Shown piece after piece: positions 9,292 through 17,404 of a stretch of 64,000 nucleotides of DNA. The notes under the pieces are model-generated. The model saw only the letters and a list, made by a program, of their open reading frames with translations, did not search any database and was not told the DNA's origin. The position numbers were made by a program, and so were the translations under genes. Source of the stretch: Paenibacillus endoradicis (lineage in GTDB: Bacteria > Bacillota > Bacilli > Paenibacillales > Paenibacillaceae); the NCBI RefSeq assembly GCF_024721975.1, contig NZ_JANQBB010000004.1:372001-436000 (forward strand), read 5' to 3'. The first letter of the stretch is position 1, and each line of letters opens with the position of its first letter.

Positions 9292-10344
9292 ATGGAAAAT
9301 AGACATATACTCGACGTGACGATTGTGGGCGGTGGACCTGCAGGGTTATATGCGGCGTTTTATGGTGGTTTACGAGAAATGAGTATTAAGATTATCGAGT
9401 TTCAGCCCTATCTTGGTGGAAAGGTACATATCTATCCTGAGAAAATGATATGGGACGTAGGTGGTTTGAAACCTATTCCTGGCGCACAACTAATTGAACA
9501 GTTAGTGTCACAAGCAAGAACGTTCGAGCCAGAGGTAGTACTGGGGCAGAAAGTGATCTCTGTATCTAGAGGTGAGGATGGCATATTTGAACTGCTATCG
9601 GCAACCGGAGAGAGGCATTATGCCAAAACGATTATATTTGCAGTGGGCGGAGGTATATTAAAGCCTACTAAGTTGAATATTGAAGGTGCTGAACGTTTTG
9701 AAGTATCGAATTTGCATTACACTGTAAAATCACTTGCGCATTTCAAAAATAAGACTGTATTAATTTCTGGTGGAGGAAATGCTGCAATTGATTGGGCTAA
9801 TGAGCTTGAACCTATCGCCGAGAAAGTGTACCTAACTTATCGTAGTGACATGCTTAAAGGCCATGAGGCAGAGATATCGCGACTTCGTAATAGTTCCGCA
9901 GAGCTGTTGCTCAATACAACGATCGAGACACTGGTAGCTGCCGATAATCATGAATCTATAGAACGAGTCATATTGAAGAAAAATGATGATAATGAACAAT
10001 TAGAACTGGCAGTTGATGAAGTTATTATTAACCATGGTTATGAACGTGAGATGGAATTATTGAAACAAAGTGAGCTGAAAATCGAACTTGAAGAGGATTA
10101 CTGGATTGCAGGTACTCCGATGAGTGAAACATCAGTTGAGGGTATTTATGCAGCTGGTGATATATTGCATCATGAAGGCAAGTTACATCTTATAGCAGGA
10201 GCATTCCAAGATGCTGCTAATGCGATTAACAAAGCGAAGCAGTTTATTACACCAGACGCAAGAGCTAATGGAATGGTGTCCTCTCACAATGAGTTATTCA
10301 AACAGAAAAATAAGGAGCTCTTGAAAGAGCTTTTATCTAAATAG
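9292..10344 (+). CDS. Flavin siderophore reductase, IruO/YumC-like
   Basis: A 350-residue thioredoxin-reductase-like flavoprotein: FAD site GGGPAGLYAAFYGG (about residues 12-25), NADPH site ISGGGNAAIDWANEL (about 160-175) and the second FAD motif GIYAAGDI (near 283). There is no redox CxxC, which separates it from thioredoxin reductase and matches ferredoxin/flavodoxin-NADP reductases of the YumC type and the staphylococcal siderophore reductase IruO. Its position between siderophore permeases and their ATPase gene argues that it reduces imported Fe(III)-siderophore to release Fe(II) in the cytoplasm. It lies 19 bases after the permease gene; SD is GGAGG. Confidence 0.88.
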   Translation: MENRHILDVTIVGGGPAGLYAAFYGGLREMSIKIIEFQPYLGGKVHIYPEKMIWDVGGLKPIPGAQLIEQLVSQARTFEPEVVLGQKVISVSRGEDGIFELLSATGERHYAKTIIFAVGGGILKPTKLNIEGAERFEVSNLHYTVKSLAHFKNKTVLISGGGNAAIDWANELEPIAEKVYLTYRSDMLKGHEAEISRLRNSSAELLLNTTIETLVAADNHESIERVILKKNDDNEQLELAVDEVIINHGYEREMELLKQSELKIELEEDYWIAGTPMSETSVEGIYAAGDILHHEGKLHLIAGAFQDAANAINKAKQFITPDARANGMVSSHNELFKQKNKELLKELLSK

Positions 10345-10375
10345 CATTTAATTTGATATTAAAGGAGTGCATATT

Positions 10376-11215
10376 ATGGAAAGATTATATACCGAGCATC
10401 TGCATATTGCCTATTCCGAGCGAGTTATTGTGGATGATCTGAACATGGTCATCCCAAAAGGAAAGATAACTGCTTTAATAGGTGCTAATGGCTCAGGAAA
10501 ATCAACAATATTAAAGGCGTTGGCACGTATGCTAAAGCCAAAAGCAGGAATGGTTTATCTTGATGGTAAATCCATACATGGTATGTCTACAAAAGAAGTA
10601 GCAAAGCATCTAGCTATTCTCCCACAAAATCCAGTAGCACCTGATGGTCTAACTGTCTCTGAGTTAATTTCGTATGGTCGTTTCCCTTATCAAAAGGGAT
10701 TTGGTTCGCTTACTAAGGAAGATAAGGAAATTATTCATTGGGCGATAGAAGTGACAGGAATGTTGGAATTTCATGATAGACCAATCGATCAATTATCGGG
10801 AGGTCAACGTCAAAGAGCTTGGATTGCCATGGCTCTTGCCCAAGGTACAGACATGTTATTTCTAGATGAACCTACAACGTATCTAGATATGGCGCATCAA
10901 CTTGAGGTACTTAAGTTGCTTCAACAGTTGAATACAGAGCAAGGTAGAACGATCGTTATGGTTGTACATGACCTTAATCATGCTACTCGCTATGCACAGC
11001 ATATTGTCGCGATTAAGCAAGGAAAAGTCATCAGTGAGGGATCACCAGAAGAGGTAGTGACTAAGGATGTATTACGAGAGGTATTTGGTATCGAAGCAGA
11101 TATTATTGCTGATCCTAGAACGGGCGTTCCGTTATGTATTCCATTTGAATTAGCAGATGCTATTTCAGATGATTCAGAGCAAGTCGAAGTAAAGCGTGCA
11201 GTGGCTATGGCTTAA
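10376..11215 (+). CDS. FecE-type iron-siderophore ABC ATPase
   Basis: A 279-residue ATPase: Walker A GANGSGKST, signature LSGGQRQR, Walker B MLFLDEPTTYLD and H-loop VVHDLNHA. The family includes FhuC and YusV. I chose ATG 10376, 8 bases after AAAGGAG, over the in-frame GTG at 10367, which overlaps the SD. It energises the two FecCD permeases and is the last gene of the operon; a strong terminator follows. The C-terminal tail of about 40 residues beyond the ATPase fold is normal for the family. Confidence 0.92.
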   Translation: MERLYTEHLHIAYSERVIVDDLNMVIPKGKITALIGANGSGKSTILKALARMLKPKAGMVYLDGKSIHGMSTKEVAKHLAILPQNPVAPDGLTVSELISYGRFPYQKGFGSLTKEDKEIIHWAIEVTGMLEFHDRPIDQLSGGQRQRAWIAMALAQGTDMLFLDEPTTYLDMAHQLEVLKLLQQLNTEQGRTIVMVVHDLNHATRYAQHIVAIKQGKVISEGSPEEVVTKDVLREVFGIEADIIADPRTGVPLCIPFELADAISDDSEQVEVKRAVAMA

Positions 11216-11272
11216 AAATTTGTAATGGTTGATTCAATCTATTCGACGGTAAGATCAATTCTAATATAGCTT

Positions 11273-11309
11273 AGATCTAAATCAGTGTGATAGTGGATTT
11301 AGATCTTTT
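11273..11309 (+). terminator. Terminator of the siderophore operon
   Basis: AGATCTAAATC and its perfect complement (11 bp) flank a 12-base loop and are followed by TTT. Confidence 0.8.
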
Positions 11310-11362
11310 GCTCGTATTTTATTTTCACTGTTGCAAAGCAAAATAAGTTAATGTAATATAAT

Positions 11363-11378
11363 GAATGAATATTCATTC
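11363..11378 (+). promoter_or_regulatory. TetR operator, autoregulatory copy
   Basis: GAATGAATATTCATTC is a perfect 16-bp palindrome 19 bases upstream of the TetR start. The same palindrome, extended to 18 bp, precedes the exporter gene at 12005. Two copies bracketing the regulator gene make this its probable operator. Confidence 0.8.
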
Positions 11379-11397
11379 CGTTTGTAAGGAGAAAGAT

Positions 11398-11970
11398 ATG
11401 GCTAACAATAAGCGTGAAGATATACTCAGCGCAGCACTGCAATTATTTGCAAATAGAGGCTACGATGGAACGACTGTGCCGATGATCGCTGACCAAGCCG
11501 ATGTAGGTGCAGGAACGATATACCGTTATTTTGAAAGTAAAGAGCAACTAGTAAATGTCCTATTCCAGCAATGGGTTGGAAATTTAGCCAGCAGTATCGT
11601 GATGGGTGAAGAAGAGAATCAATTGCCACTTAGGGAACAATTCAGTTGGATATTTAAGAGATTAATCTCTTTTTCTAATGATCATCTAGATGCAGTATTG
11701 TTTATAGACTCGCATTGTGGTGCTCTTTATTTAGATGAAAAAAGTTCACATGAATTTAACGTAATGCTTAACGTATTTCAAGAAGTACTTGAATATGGTA
11801 AGAGAGAGGGAATCATTAGAGACTTTAATGTGAATGCATTAATTGGCATGGTATGGGGAGCATTCGTACAGCTATTTAAACTTATTCGTGGTGGCATACT
11901 ACAAAATACTGATGAGCTGTTCTACCATGCTGAAGAAAGTTGTTGGGCCGCATTAAAAAATAGCGGATAA
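11398..11970 (+). CDS. TetR-family repressor of the adjacent MMPL exporter
   Basis: A 190-residue TetR protein whose N-terminal HTH (about residues 5-52, ending VGAGTIYRYFESKEQLVNVLF) is typical. The start is ATG 11398, 6 bases after AAGGAGA; an upstream in-frame ATG at 11365 lies inside the operator palindrome and has no SD. The ligand-binding half is generic. It probably represses itself and the exporter at 12044, since both carry the same palindrome, and releases on binding an exported lipid-like or toxic compound. Confidence 0.9.
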   Translation: MANNKREDILSAALQLFANRGYDGTTVPMIADQADVGAGTIYRYFESKEQLVNVLFQQWVGNLASSIVMGEEENQLPLREQFSWIFKRLISFSNDHLDAVLFIDSHCGALYLDEKSSHEFNVMLNVFQEVLEYGKREGIIRDFNVNALIGMVWGAFVQLFKLIRGGILQNTDELFYHAEESCWAALKNSG

Positions 11971-12004
11971 AAAATGAACCTACTATAGGTTCTATTACAG
12001 AAGA

Positions 12005-12022
12005 GGAATGAATATTCATTCC
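12005..12022 (+). promoter_or_regulatory. TetR operator in front of the MMPL exporter
   Basis: GGAATGAATATTCATTCC is an 18-bp perfect palindrome ending 21 bases before the exporter start, with the same core as 11363-11378. A small hairpin (GAACCTA/TAGGTTC, 11976-11992) lies between the tetR stop and this site and may trim read-through. Confidence 0.8.
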
Positions 12023-12043
12023 AAAGACACAGGAGGAGTTAAG

Positions 12044-15000
12044 GTGAAGAAATGGTTGAACATTAGATCGATAAGTTTTATAAGCTGGATTGTTATAACG
12101 ATACTTGTTCTCGTGATGATGCCTAATATGGATCAGCTTGTTAGAGAGAAAGGTCAAATAACGATACCAAACTCTGCACAGAGTGAAATTGCAGCGCAAT
12201 TAATGAATGAAATGCAACATAAAGATAGGTCTACATATGATATTATTGCTGTATTTCATAGTGGTAATAATGAAGCTTTATCAGCAGCACAATATGCTCA
12301 AGTCGAAAGTATTATTGGACAATTAAAAACCGAAAGTAGTCGATTGGGCATAGTGGAGATGACTACTCATCTTGATAATGAAGCTGTGGAGAAGCAATTA
12401 GCATCAGAAGATGGAACTACGATTTTAATGCAGCTAGCGGTAAGTCAGAATAGTGGTACGATTACGGAGGTCGCTAATCAATTAAATGAAGTAGTTGATC
12501 AAGAAGGAATAGAGACATATCTAACAGGAACGGGATTAGTATTAGAGGATTTTGTACAATCTTCGCAAGAAGGTATTCAGCGAACAGAAGTAATTGCTAT
12601 TGTATTTATACTTATTGTACTTATTATTGTGTTCCGCTCACCAATTGTTCCACTTATCTCATTACTGTCGGTAGGTGTATCTTATCTCGTATCGATGGGT
12701 ATTGTTGCACAGTTAGTAGATCATTTTAATTATCCGTTCTCCAATTTCACGCAAGTATTTCTAGTCGTTATTTTATTCGGGATTGGTACGGATTACAATA
12801 TACTATTATTTACTCGGTTTAAAGAAGAACTCAGTCGATCGAGCAATGTTCTAGAAGCTATTAAAGCTACGTATTCATCAGCTGGAAAAACAGTTATATA
12901 TAGTGGATTAGCTGTTTTTATAGGCTTTATTACACTGCTATTCGCGGAATTCCAAGTTTATCGTTCAAGTTCAGCAGTTGCTATCGGTGTTGCTGTACTA
13001 ATTCTCGTATTACTTACTTTGAATCCATTCTTTATGGCTATTATGGGCAGAAAAATGTTCTGGCCAGTGAAAAAGTTCGAAGGACATAGTGACAGTCGCT
13101 TATGGGCAACTTTATCTAAGTTTTCAGTAGGGCGACCGATTATTACAGTAATAATTATTGCAGCATTATGTCTTCCGGTCGCATTGTCATATAGCCAAGT
13201 GCTGAGCTATAACGATCTTATTGAAGTTGAAGATCACTATCGTTCTAAACAAGGAATTAATGTAATTGAAGAACATTATTCTGCAGGTTTCTCTTCACCT
13301 ACAACATTAGTATTAAAGATGGATCGTGAGCTCGATAATACAGTAGACTTACAAGCTATAGATGAATTAGCTGCTTCTTTATTAAATGTAGACGGCGTAT
13401 CGAATATATTCACCGTTACGCGGCCTGAGGGTGAAAAGATTAATGACTTATATATTAGCGATCAGACAGAAACTCTTAATTCAGGATTGGATGAAGTATC
13501 AGATGGAGTCAATACGATTAACGATGGATTTAAGGGTGTAGAGGAGCAGTTAGGTAGTCAGGACACCAATGATCTAGATAGTATTCAACAATTAATTGAT
13601 GGCACAAGTACAGTTCAAGCAGGGGCGACTCAGTTAGGTGATGTACTAGTTCAACTGTCAGACGGGATATACAGTGGCGCGACAGGTGCAGATGAACTAG
13701 CAACAGGGCTGACAACCTTACAGAAAAATATTACAGAGCTTTCTACAGGTGTATCTAGTTTGTATAGCGGATACTCCGAATTATATTCAGGGTTGAATTT
13801 GTATGGGGACCAATTTACATCGATTAAGCAAGCGATTAATGGTACCATCGAAGGTTATAAGCAAATCGAACAGAGTATGAATCTACTTATCGAAGAACAA
13901 CCAGAGTTAGCCGATCATACGAGTATTCAAACGACATTAGCGGTAGCATCCTCAGCACAGTCGCAATTATCCGAATTAGTCATTGGGCTCGAACAATTTA
14001 GTACACAACATCAAACGGCGATGTCGGCATTAGCGACAGCGAATAAATCATTGTTAACGGTGAGCGGTGCGTTTGGATTAATGAATGATGGTGTTAAAGC
14101 ACTTATCACAGGATCAGATAGTTTAAATAAAGGATTAGAAGAAGGCGCACAAGGCTCAGCTCAATTAGCTGGGAAAAGTGGAGAGCTGGCAACGGGTATT
14201 AAGCAAATTAACGATGGACAACGTGAAATATTAGCTAAATTAACGGGACTTGTTGAACAAATGACAGAATTGCAAAGTGGCTTATCCGAGAGTACTAACG
14301 GATTAGACCAGATTAGTGAAGGATTAACGGAAGCTCAGAATTATTTGAATGGTTTAAGTGGTTCGTCAGCTGCTCAGAAATTTTATATTCCTGACGATAT
14401 CATTGTAAGTGATGAATTCAAGCAATCGATGGATATGTATATGTCAGATGATCGCAAATATGTAACGATGAACATTGTGTTGTCTGTCAATCCGTATAGT
14501 AAAGAAGCTATTACAATCGTACAAAATGTGAGTAAGCAGCTTCAAGCATCGATTGAAGGTAGTATATTACAAGATGCAGAATATGCACTTGGTGGCAAGT
14601 CATCGCAAAACGTGGATCTTCAACAAATTTCAAGCTCCGATCTGAATCGAACAGCAATTATGATGCTAATTGGAATAGGTATTGTATTACTATTTATAAC
14701 AAGATCACTGTGGAGTTCATTGATTATAGTTGCATCTTTATTAATAACTTATCTCGTGTCACTTGGTCTTACAGAATTAGTAACGACTAAAATATTAAAG
14801 GTCGAAGCAGTTGGTTGGAATGTACCATTCTTCGGATTTATTATGATTGTTGCGCTTGGCGTAGATTACAGTATTTTTCTGATGATGCGCTATCGTGAAG
14901 TACAACATATTGAGAAAGATGCAATACTCGTTGCCGCACGTAATATCGGTGGCGTTGTTATCTCTGCAGCGATTATTCTTGGAGGAACGTTCGCAGCTTT

Positions 15001-15151
15001 AATTCCATCAGGAATATATACATTGATTGAAGTAGCTATTATGGTTATTTTCGGATTAATGATATTGAGTCTCATTATGTTACCTGCATTTATTCCTGCT
15101 ATTATGTCTTTAATGGGAAAAGTGAGTAAGCGTCAATCTAATGAAGAGTAA
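12044..15151 (+). CDS. MMPL-family transporter (YdfJ-like)
   Basis: A 1035-residue RND-superfamily protein with two membrane blocks (about residues 165-385 and 860-1025), each with GTDYNI or GVDYSI in its fourth helix, the proton-relay motif. The large extracellular region between them (about 400-850) is rich in repeated LxxGxxxLxxG segments, as in Gram-positive MMPL/YdfJ proteins. The likely start is GTG 12044 with SD AGGAGG 7 bases upstream; the in-frame ATG at 12008 sits in the operator. It likely exports lipids, fatty acids or hydrophobic toxins under control of the upstream TetR. A terminator follows. Confidence 0.9.
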   Translation: MKKWLNIRSISFISWIVITILVLVMMPNMDQLVREKGQITIPNSAQSEIAAQLMNEMQHKDRSTYDIIAVFHSGNNEALSAAQYAQVESIIGQLKTESSRLGIVEMTTHLDNEAVEKQLASEDGTTILMQLAVSQNSGTITEVANQLNEVVDQEGIETYLTGTGLVLEDFVQSSQEGIQRTEVIAIVFILIVLIIVFRSPIVPLISLLSVGVSYLVSMGIVAQLVDHFNYPFSNFTQVFLVVILFGIGTDYNILLFTRFKEELSRSSNVLEAIKATYSSAGKTVIYSGLAVFIGFITLLFAEFQVYRSSSAVAIGVAVLILVLLTLNPFFMAIMGRKMFWPVKKFEGHSDSRLWATLSKFSVGRPIITVIIIAALCLPVALSYSQVLSYNDLIEVEDHYRSKQGINVIEEHYSAGFSSPTTLVLKMDRELDNTVDLQAIDELAASLLNVDGVSNIFTVTRPEGEKINDLYISDQTETLNSGLDEVSDGVNTINDGFKGVEEQLGSQDTNDLDSIQQLIDGTSTVQAGATQLGDVLVQLSDGIYSGATGADELATGLTTLQKNITELSTGVSSLYSGYSELYSGLNLYGDQFTSIKQAINGTIEGYKQIEQSMNLLIEEQPELADHTSIQTTLAVASSAQSQLSELVIGLEQFSTQHQTAMSALATANKSLLTVSGAFGLMNDGVKALITGSDSLNKGLEEGAQGSAQLAGKSGELATGIKQINDGQREILAKLTGLVEQMTELQSGLSESTNGLDQISEGLTEAQNYLNGLSGSSAAQKFYIPDDIIVSDEFKQSMDMYMSDDRKYVTMNIVLSVNPYSKEAITIVQNVSKQLQASIEGSILQDAEYALGGKSSQNVDLQQISSSDLNRTAIMMLIGIGIVLLFITRSLWSSLIIVASLLITYLVSLGLTELVTTKILKVEAVGWNVPFFGFIMIVALGVDYSIFLMMRYREVQHIEKDAILVAARNIGGVVISAAIILGGTFAALIPSGIYTLIEVAIMVIFGLMILSLIMLPAFIPAIMSLMGKVSKRQSNEE

Positions 15152-15241
15152 CTATGTTTAATTAATCGGAGTAAGTTATACGAATAGTGTGATATATTAT
15201 CTAATTCGATAGTTTAAGCAGCAAAGTAGTAATAAGATATG

Positions 15242-15284
15242 AAATGCCTAGCAGGGAGGATAAAACTCTCTCTGCTAGGCATTT
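15242..15284 (+). terminator. Strong terminator after the MMPL gene
   Basis: 17-base arms (AAATGCCTAGCAGGGAG with one wobble) surround a 9-base loop, ending in TTTTA. Confidence 0.85.
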
Positions 15285-15427
15285 TACGCTTCCTAGAAAT
15301 GAATTATAATAAACAAGCAGATAGTTAAAATATAGAAGTTATAGAACATTAAATTAACATCGGTTAGATTGCTAGAAAGGCTATTTTTTACGAACTAAGA
15401 CTTTGTATTACTAGAGGAGATCTAACA

Positions 15428-15772
15428 GTGATTACTATTTCATTAATAGCTTTATTCCTCACTTTATCTCATTGGATTTTAAGAAAAAAGATTGTTGGTA
15501 CAGATAGAGAGGAACTTACTGAAGCAGGAAAAAAAGTTAATATATGGGGTAAGATAGTACTTACAATCATAATATTTACTACGATAATATTTTTGTTTAG
15601 TGTAGATATTTTAGCTGGTGAAGTCATGAAGTGGTTTTGGATGGTAGTAATAATAATGGGATTGGGCTTTCAGACATTTATAGATTGGAAGTATTTGAAG
15701 GATTCGATAGAATATATTGTTTCACTTATTGTGCTAATTCTGGGTGTAATGTTGATTTATTTCCTGTACTAA
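15428..15772 (+). CDS. Small membrane protein, DUF4181-like
   Basis: A 114-residue protein with about four helices (near 1-18, 38-58, 64-82 and 92-113) and a short basic cytoplasmic loop carrying LRKKIVGTDREELTEAGKKVN. Size and the LRKK loop after the first helix resemble DUF4181 membrane proteins of Bacillales; that link is from memory. The GTG start has SD AGAGGAGAT at 7 bases. It stands alone between the MMPL terminator and an unrelated hypothetical gene. Function unknown. Confidence 0.65.
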   Translation: MITISLIALFLTLSHWILRKKIVGTDREELTEAGKKVNIWGKIVLTIIIFTTIIFLFSVDILAGEVMKWFWMVVIIMGLGFQTFIDWKYLKDSIEYIVSLIVLILGVMLIYFLY

Positions 15773-15843
15773 TTATAGGCAGGATAGTGCAACAATAAAA
15801 CTATATTTTCGTCGGAAATAGGAAAGGTACAAGGGGGGATAGT

Positions 15844-16278
15844 TTGAGAAAATATCTGTTGTTACTAATTTCACTCTGGCTGGTAAGCACTTTCTTTGTA
15901 ATAGAGTCAATACACGCAGATTGGGCTCATAAATTTGTTGTAAACGACGGTAAATCCTTTATCATTTCTGACAATCCAATTGAAACGGATCAAATCGGTT
16001 CAAAAATCGGCAAAGTTACATCATTTTCAGACGAGGAAGGCACATACTGGGGTAATTTTTCGAATTACTATCCGAAAGGTACTGAATATTACAGTATCAA
16101 AGGTGTTGACATCGATGAAGCGATTGCAATAAAGGTGAATGATGAATCATTCGTAAAGGCGAACTATAATGGTGAATATGAAGGTGCACTATTTGATTGG
16201 AGAAAACTTGTATGGTATATTGTCGGGGCATTCTTGCTATACATTGTTATTATCTTTGTGAAAAACAATAGGAAATGA
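15844..16278 (+). CDS. Hypothetical exported protein with C-terminal membrane anchor
   Basis: 144 residues, TTG start behind a strong AAGGGGGGAT. An N-terminal signal sequence (about 1-25, possible cleavage after SIHA) precedes an extracellular domain of about 90 residues rich in Asp, Glu, Tyr and Gly, then a transmembrane helix (about 122-140) and a short KNNRK tail, so it is probably a bitopic surface protein. I do not recognise the family. It lies 71 bases after the DUF4181-like gene in the same direction and may be cotranscribed. A very long palindrome follows 14 bases after its stop. Confidence 0.7.
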   Translation: MRKYLLLLISLWLVSTFFVIESIHADWAHKFVVNDGKSFIISDNPIETDQIGSKIGKVTSFSDEEGTYWGNFSNYYPKGTEYYSIKGVDIDEAIAIKVNDESFVKANYNGEYEGALFDWRKLVWYIVGAFLLYIVIIFVKNNRK

Positions 16279-16292
16279 ATATAACACTAATA

Positions 16293-16344
16293 TAACTAAA
16301 TTTTAACGGCAGTCGAATATTCGACTGCCGTTAAAATTTAGTTA
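16293..16344. repeat. 52-bp perfect palindrome, possible bidirectional terminator
   Basis: Two 26-base halves are exactly complementary with no loop (centre GAATATTC between 16318 and 16319). The inner part is GC-rich (ACGGCAGTCG), the outer part A+T-rich, so an RNA copy from either strand forms a stem ending in TTAAAATTTAGTTA. It lies between convergent genes and could end transcription both ways, but it lacks a proper T run. A second, ordinary hairpin 24 bases away already serves the minus-strand gene. Confidence 0.85.
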
Positions 16345-16367
16345 ACAGACAGCATAGTCCGCAAAAA

Positions 16368-16394
16368 AATACTGCCGAATCGTTCGGCAGTATT
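16368..16394 (-). terminator. Terminator of the FusB-type gene (minus strand)
   Basis: AATACTGCCGAA and its complement form a 12-bp stem with a 3-base loop, preceded on the plus strand by a run of seven A, i.e. a T run on the minus strand. It ends the gene at 16408. Confidence 0.85.
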
Positions 16395-16407
16395 ATAAAT
16401 CTAATTA

Positions 16408-17064
16408 TTATTTACCTAAAATATCATGAAAAAACTTCTCTAACGCTGATACATCCGTAATATTGTGGTTGCAAGTATCACTGTCCACACACATATAGTT
16501 GCCCATTGCCTTATAGTAATCGGAAGACGCCTTCGCCGGCTTTGTTTTAATAACCGAAGTAAATAATGCGACCTTTTCATGCTTATTACATAAAAAGCAC
16601 ACGCCCTTTTTATGTGTTGGAGTAAATCTTCCTTCTATTCCGACTACCAGGTTGTTTAGACGATAAACGAGAAACATTTTGTTCGTAGCGATATCAGTCC
16701 AACCGAGATAGGTGACATAGCGGTAATCAAGCTCCGACCAATTTGGCGTCTTCAGCTTTTTAATTTTCGGAAACAACTTCTTCAACTGGTTATCCGTTAC
16801 CTGTGGGAATGCTTCCAGATAAGGTTCAAGTGATTTCAAGTACGATTGAAATTCATTTGCTGTGTTGATTAAGGAAATCGCATGGAGCGATTGTAGTTGT
16901 TGTTCGTTAGTTACGGGACAAGCCTCTAACACTTTAACTTGAGCCTGTTCTCGAACTGACTGTATTACCTTCTGATTGGCTGCCGTATTACAGACACTTT
17001 GAAGCAAATCTACTTGCTTCTTAATCAGATTATATTGATGGTTTCTAATGAATGTATTGCTCAT
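16408..17064 (-). CDS. FusB/FusC-type elongation factor G-binding protein
   Basis: 218 residues, the usual size of FusB-family proteins. They bind EF-G and free it from the ribosome, giving fusidic acid protection. The N-terminal half is helical (about 1-105); the C-terminal half carries a four-cysteine zinc finger at Cys156-x2-Cys159 and Cys192-x5-Cys198, as in FusB. SD AAGGGG lies 9 bases before ATG 17064. The roughly 190 bases upstream form what looks like a translational attenuator with its own short ORF, unusual for a housekeeping gene and consistent with antibiotic-inducible expression. Assignment is from overall pattern and the cysteine motif; activity on fusidic acid is not shown. Confidence 0.85.
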   Translation of the reverse strand: MSNTFIRNHQYNLIKKQVDLLQSVCNTAANQKVIQSVREQAQVKVLEACPVTNEQQLQSLHAISLINTANEFQSYLKSLEPYLEAFPQVTDNQLKKLFPKIKKLKTPNWSELDYRYVTYLGWTDIATNKMFLVYRLNNLVVGIEGRFTPTHKKGVCFLCNKHEKVALFTSVIKTKPAKASSDYYKAMGNYMCVDSDTCNHNITDVSALEKFFHDILGK

Positions 17065-17073
17065 GCTTTTCAG

Positions 17074-17250
17074 CCCCTTATTTTATAATCAAAAATTCAA
17101 TAAGGTGCAAAACCGATTCTTAGAAACGATATAGAGCGAAAGTTTATTGAACCGTCCACCCCCACGCAAAGTATCGCCCCTAAATCAGGCTTTGCATGAG
17201 TCGCTGCTCATCCCGGCAAATTGATTTACCATCACTACCGACCCCCTTTG
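17074..17250 (-). promoter_or_regulatory. Candidate translational attenuator of the FusB-type gene
   Basis: On the minus strand the leader holds a 15-codon ORF (17232-17185) with its own SD, and several competing pairings. (1) Within the ORF, TTTGC..ATGAG (17220-17207) pairs with CTCATGCAAA (17200-17191). (2) Part of that second arm, CATGCAAAG (17198-17190), can instead pair with CTTTGCGTG (17171-17163). (3) CCTTATT (17105-17099) pairs with AATAAGG (17082-17076), which overlaps the gene's SD (17079-17074). (4) GGTTCAATAA (17153-17144) can pair with TTATTGAATT (17103-17094), disrupting pairing 3. Mutually exclusive helices around a short ORF and a masked SD are the logic of drug-inducible attenuation. 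Function is inferred. Confidence 0.65.
17185..17232 (-). CDS. Putative leader peptide of the FusB-type gene
   Basis: A 15-codon ORF, MVNQFAGMSSDSCKA, starts at ATG 17232 with SD AAAGGGGG 9 bases upstream, as strong as that of a real gene. Both arms of the first leader hairpin lie inside it, so a stalled ribosome would open that hairpin. Its stop is 120 bases before the FusB-type start. There is no independent evidence of translation. Confidence 0.55.
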   Translation of the reverse strand: MVNQFAGMSSDSCKA

Positions 17251-17404
17251 GTTAATTTCATTGTAAAATAAAAAGTTCGACGACACAACTTTAATGGAAG
17301 AAAAATGGAAATACTATTTGGTTTACAATTGGATGAAATTGTAACATATGGTCTGTTAGAAACGTTTAGTAAATGAGGCATTAATAATGCTAAGGGGGAT
17401 TACG

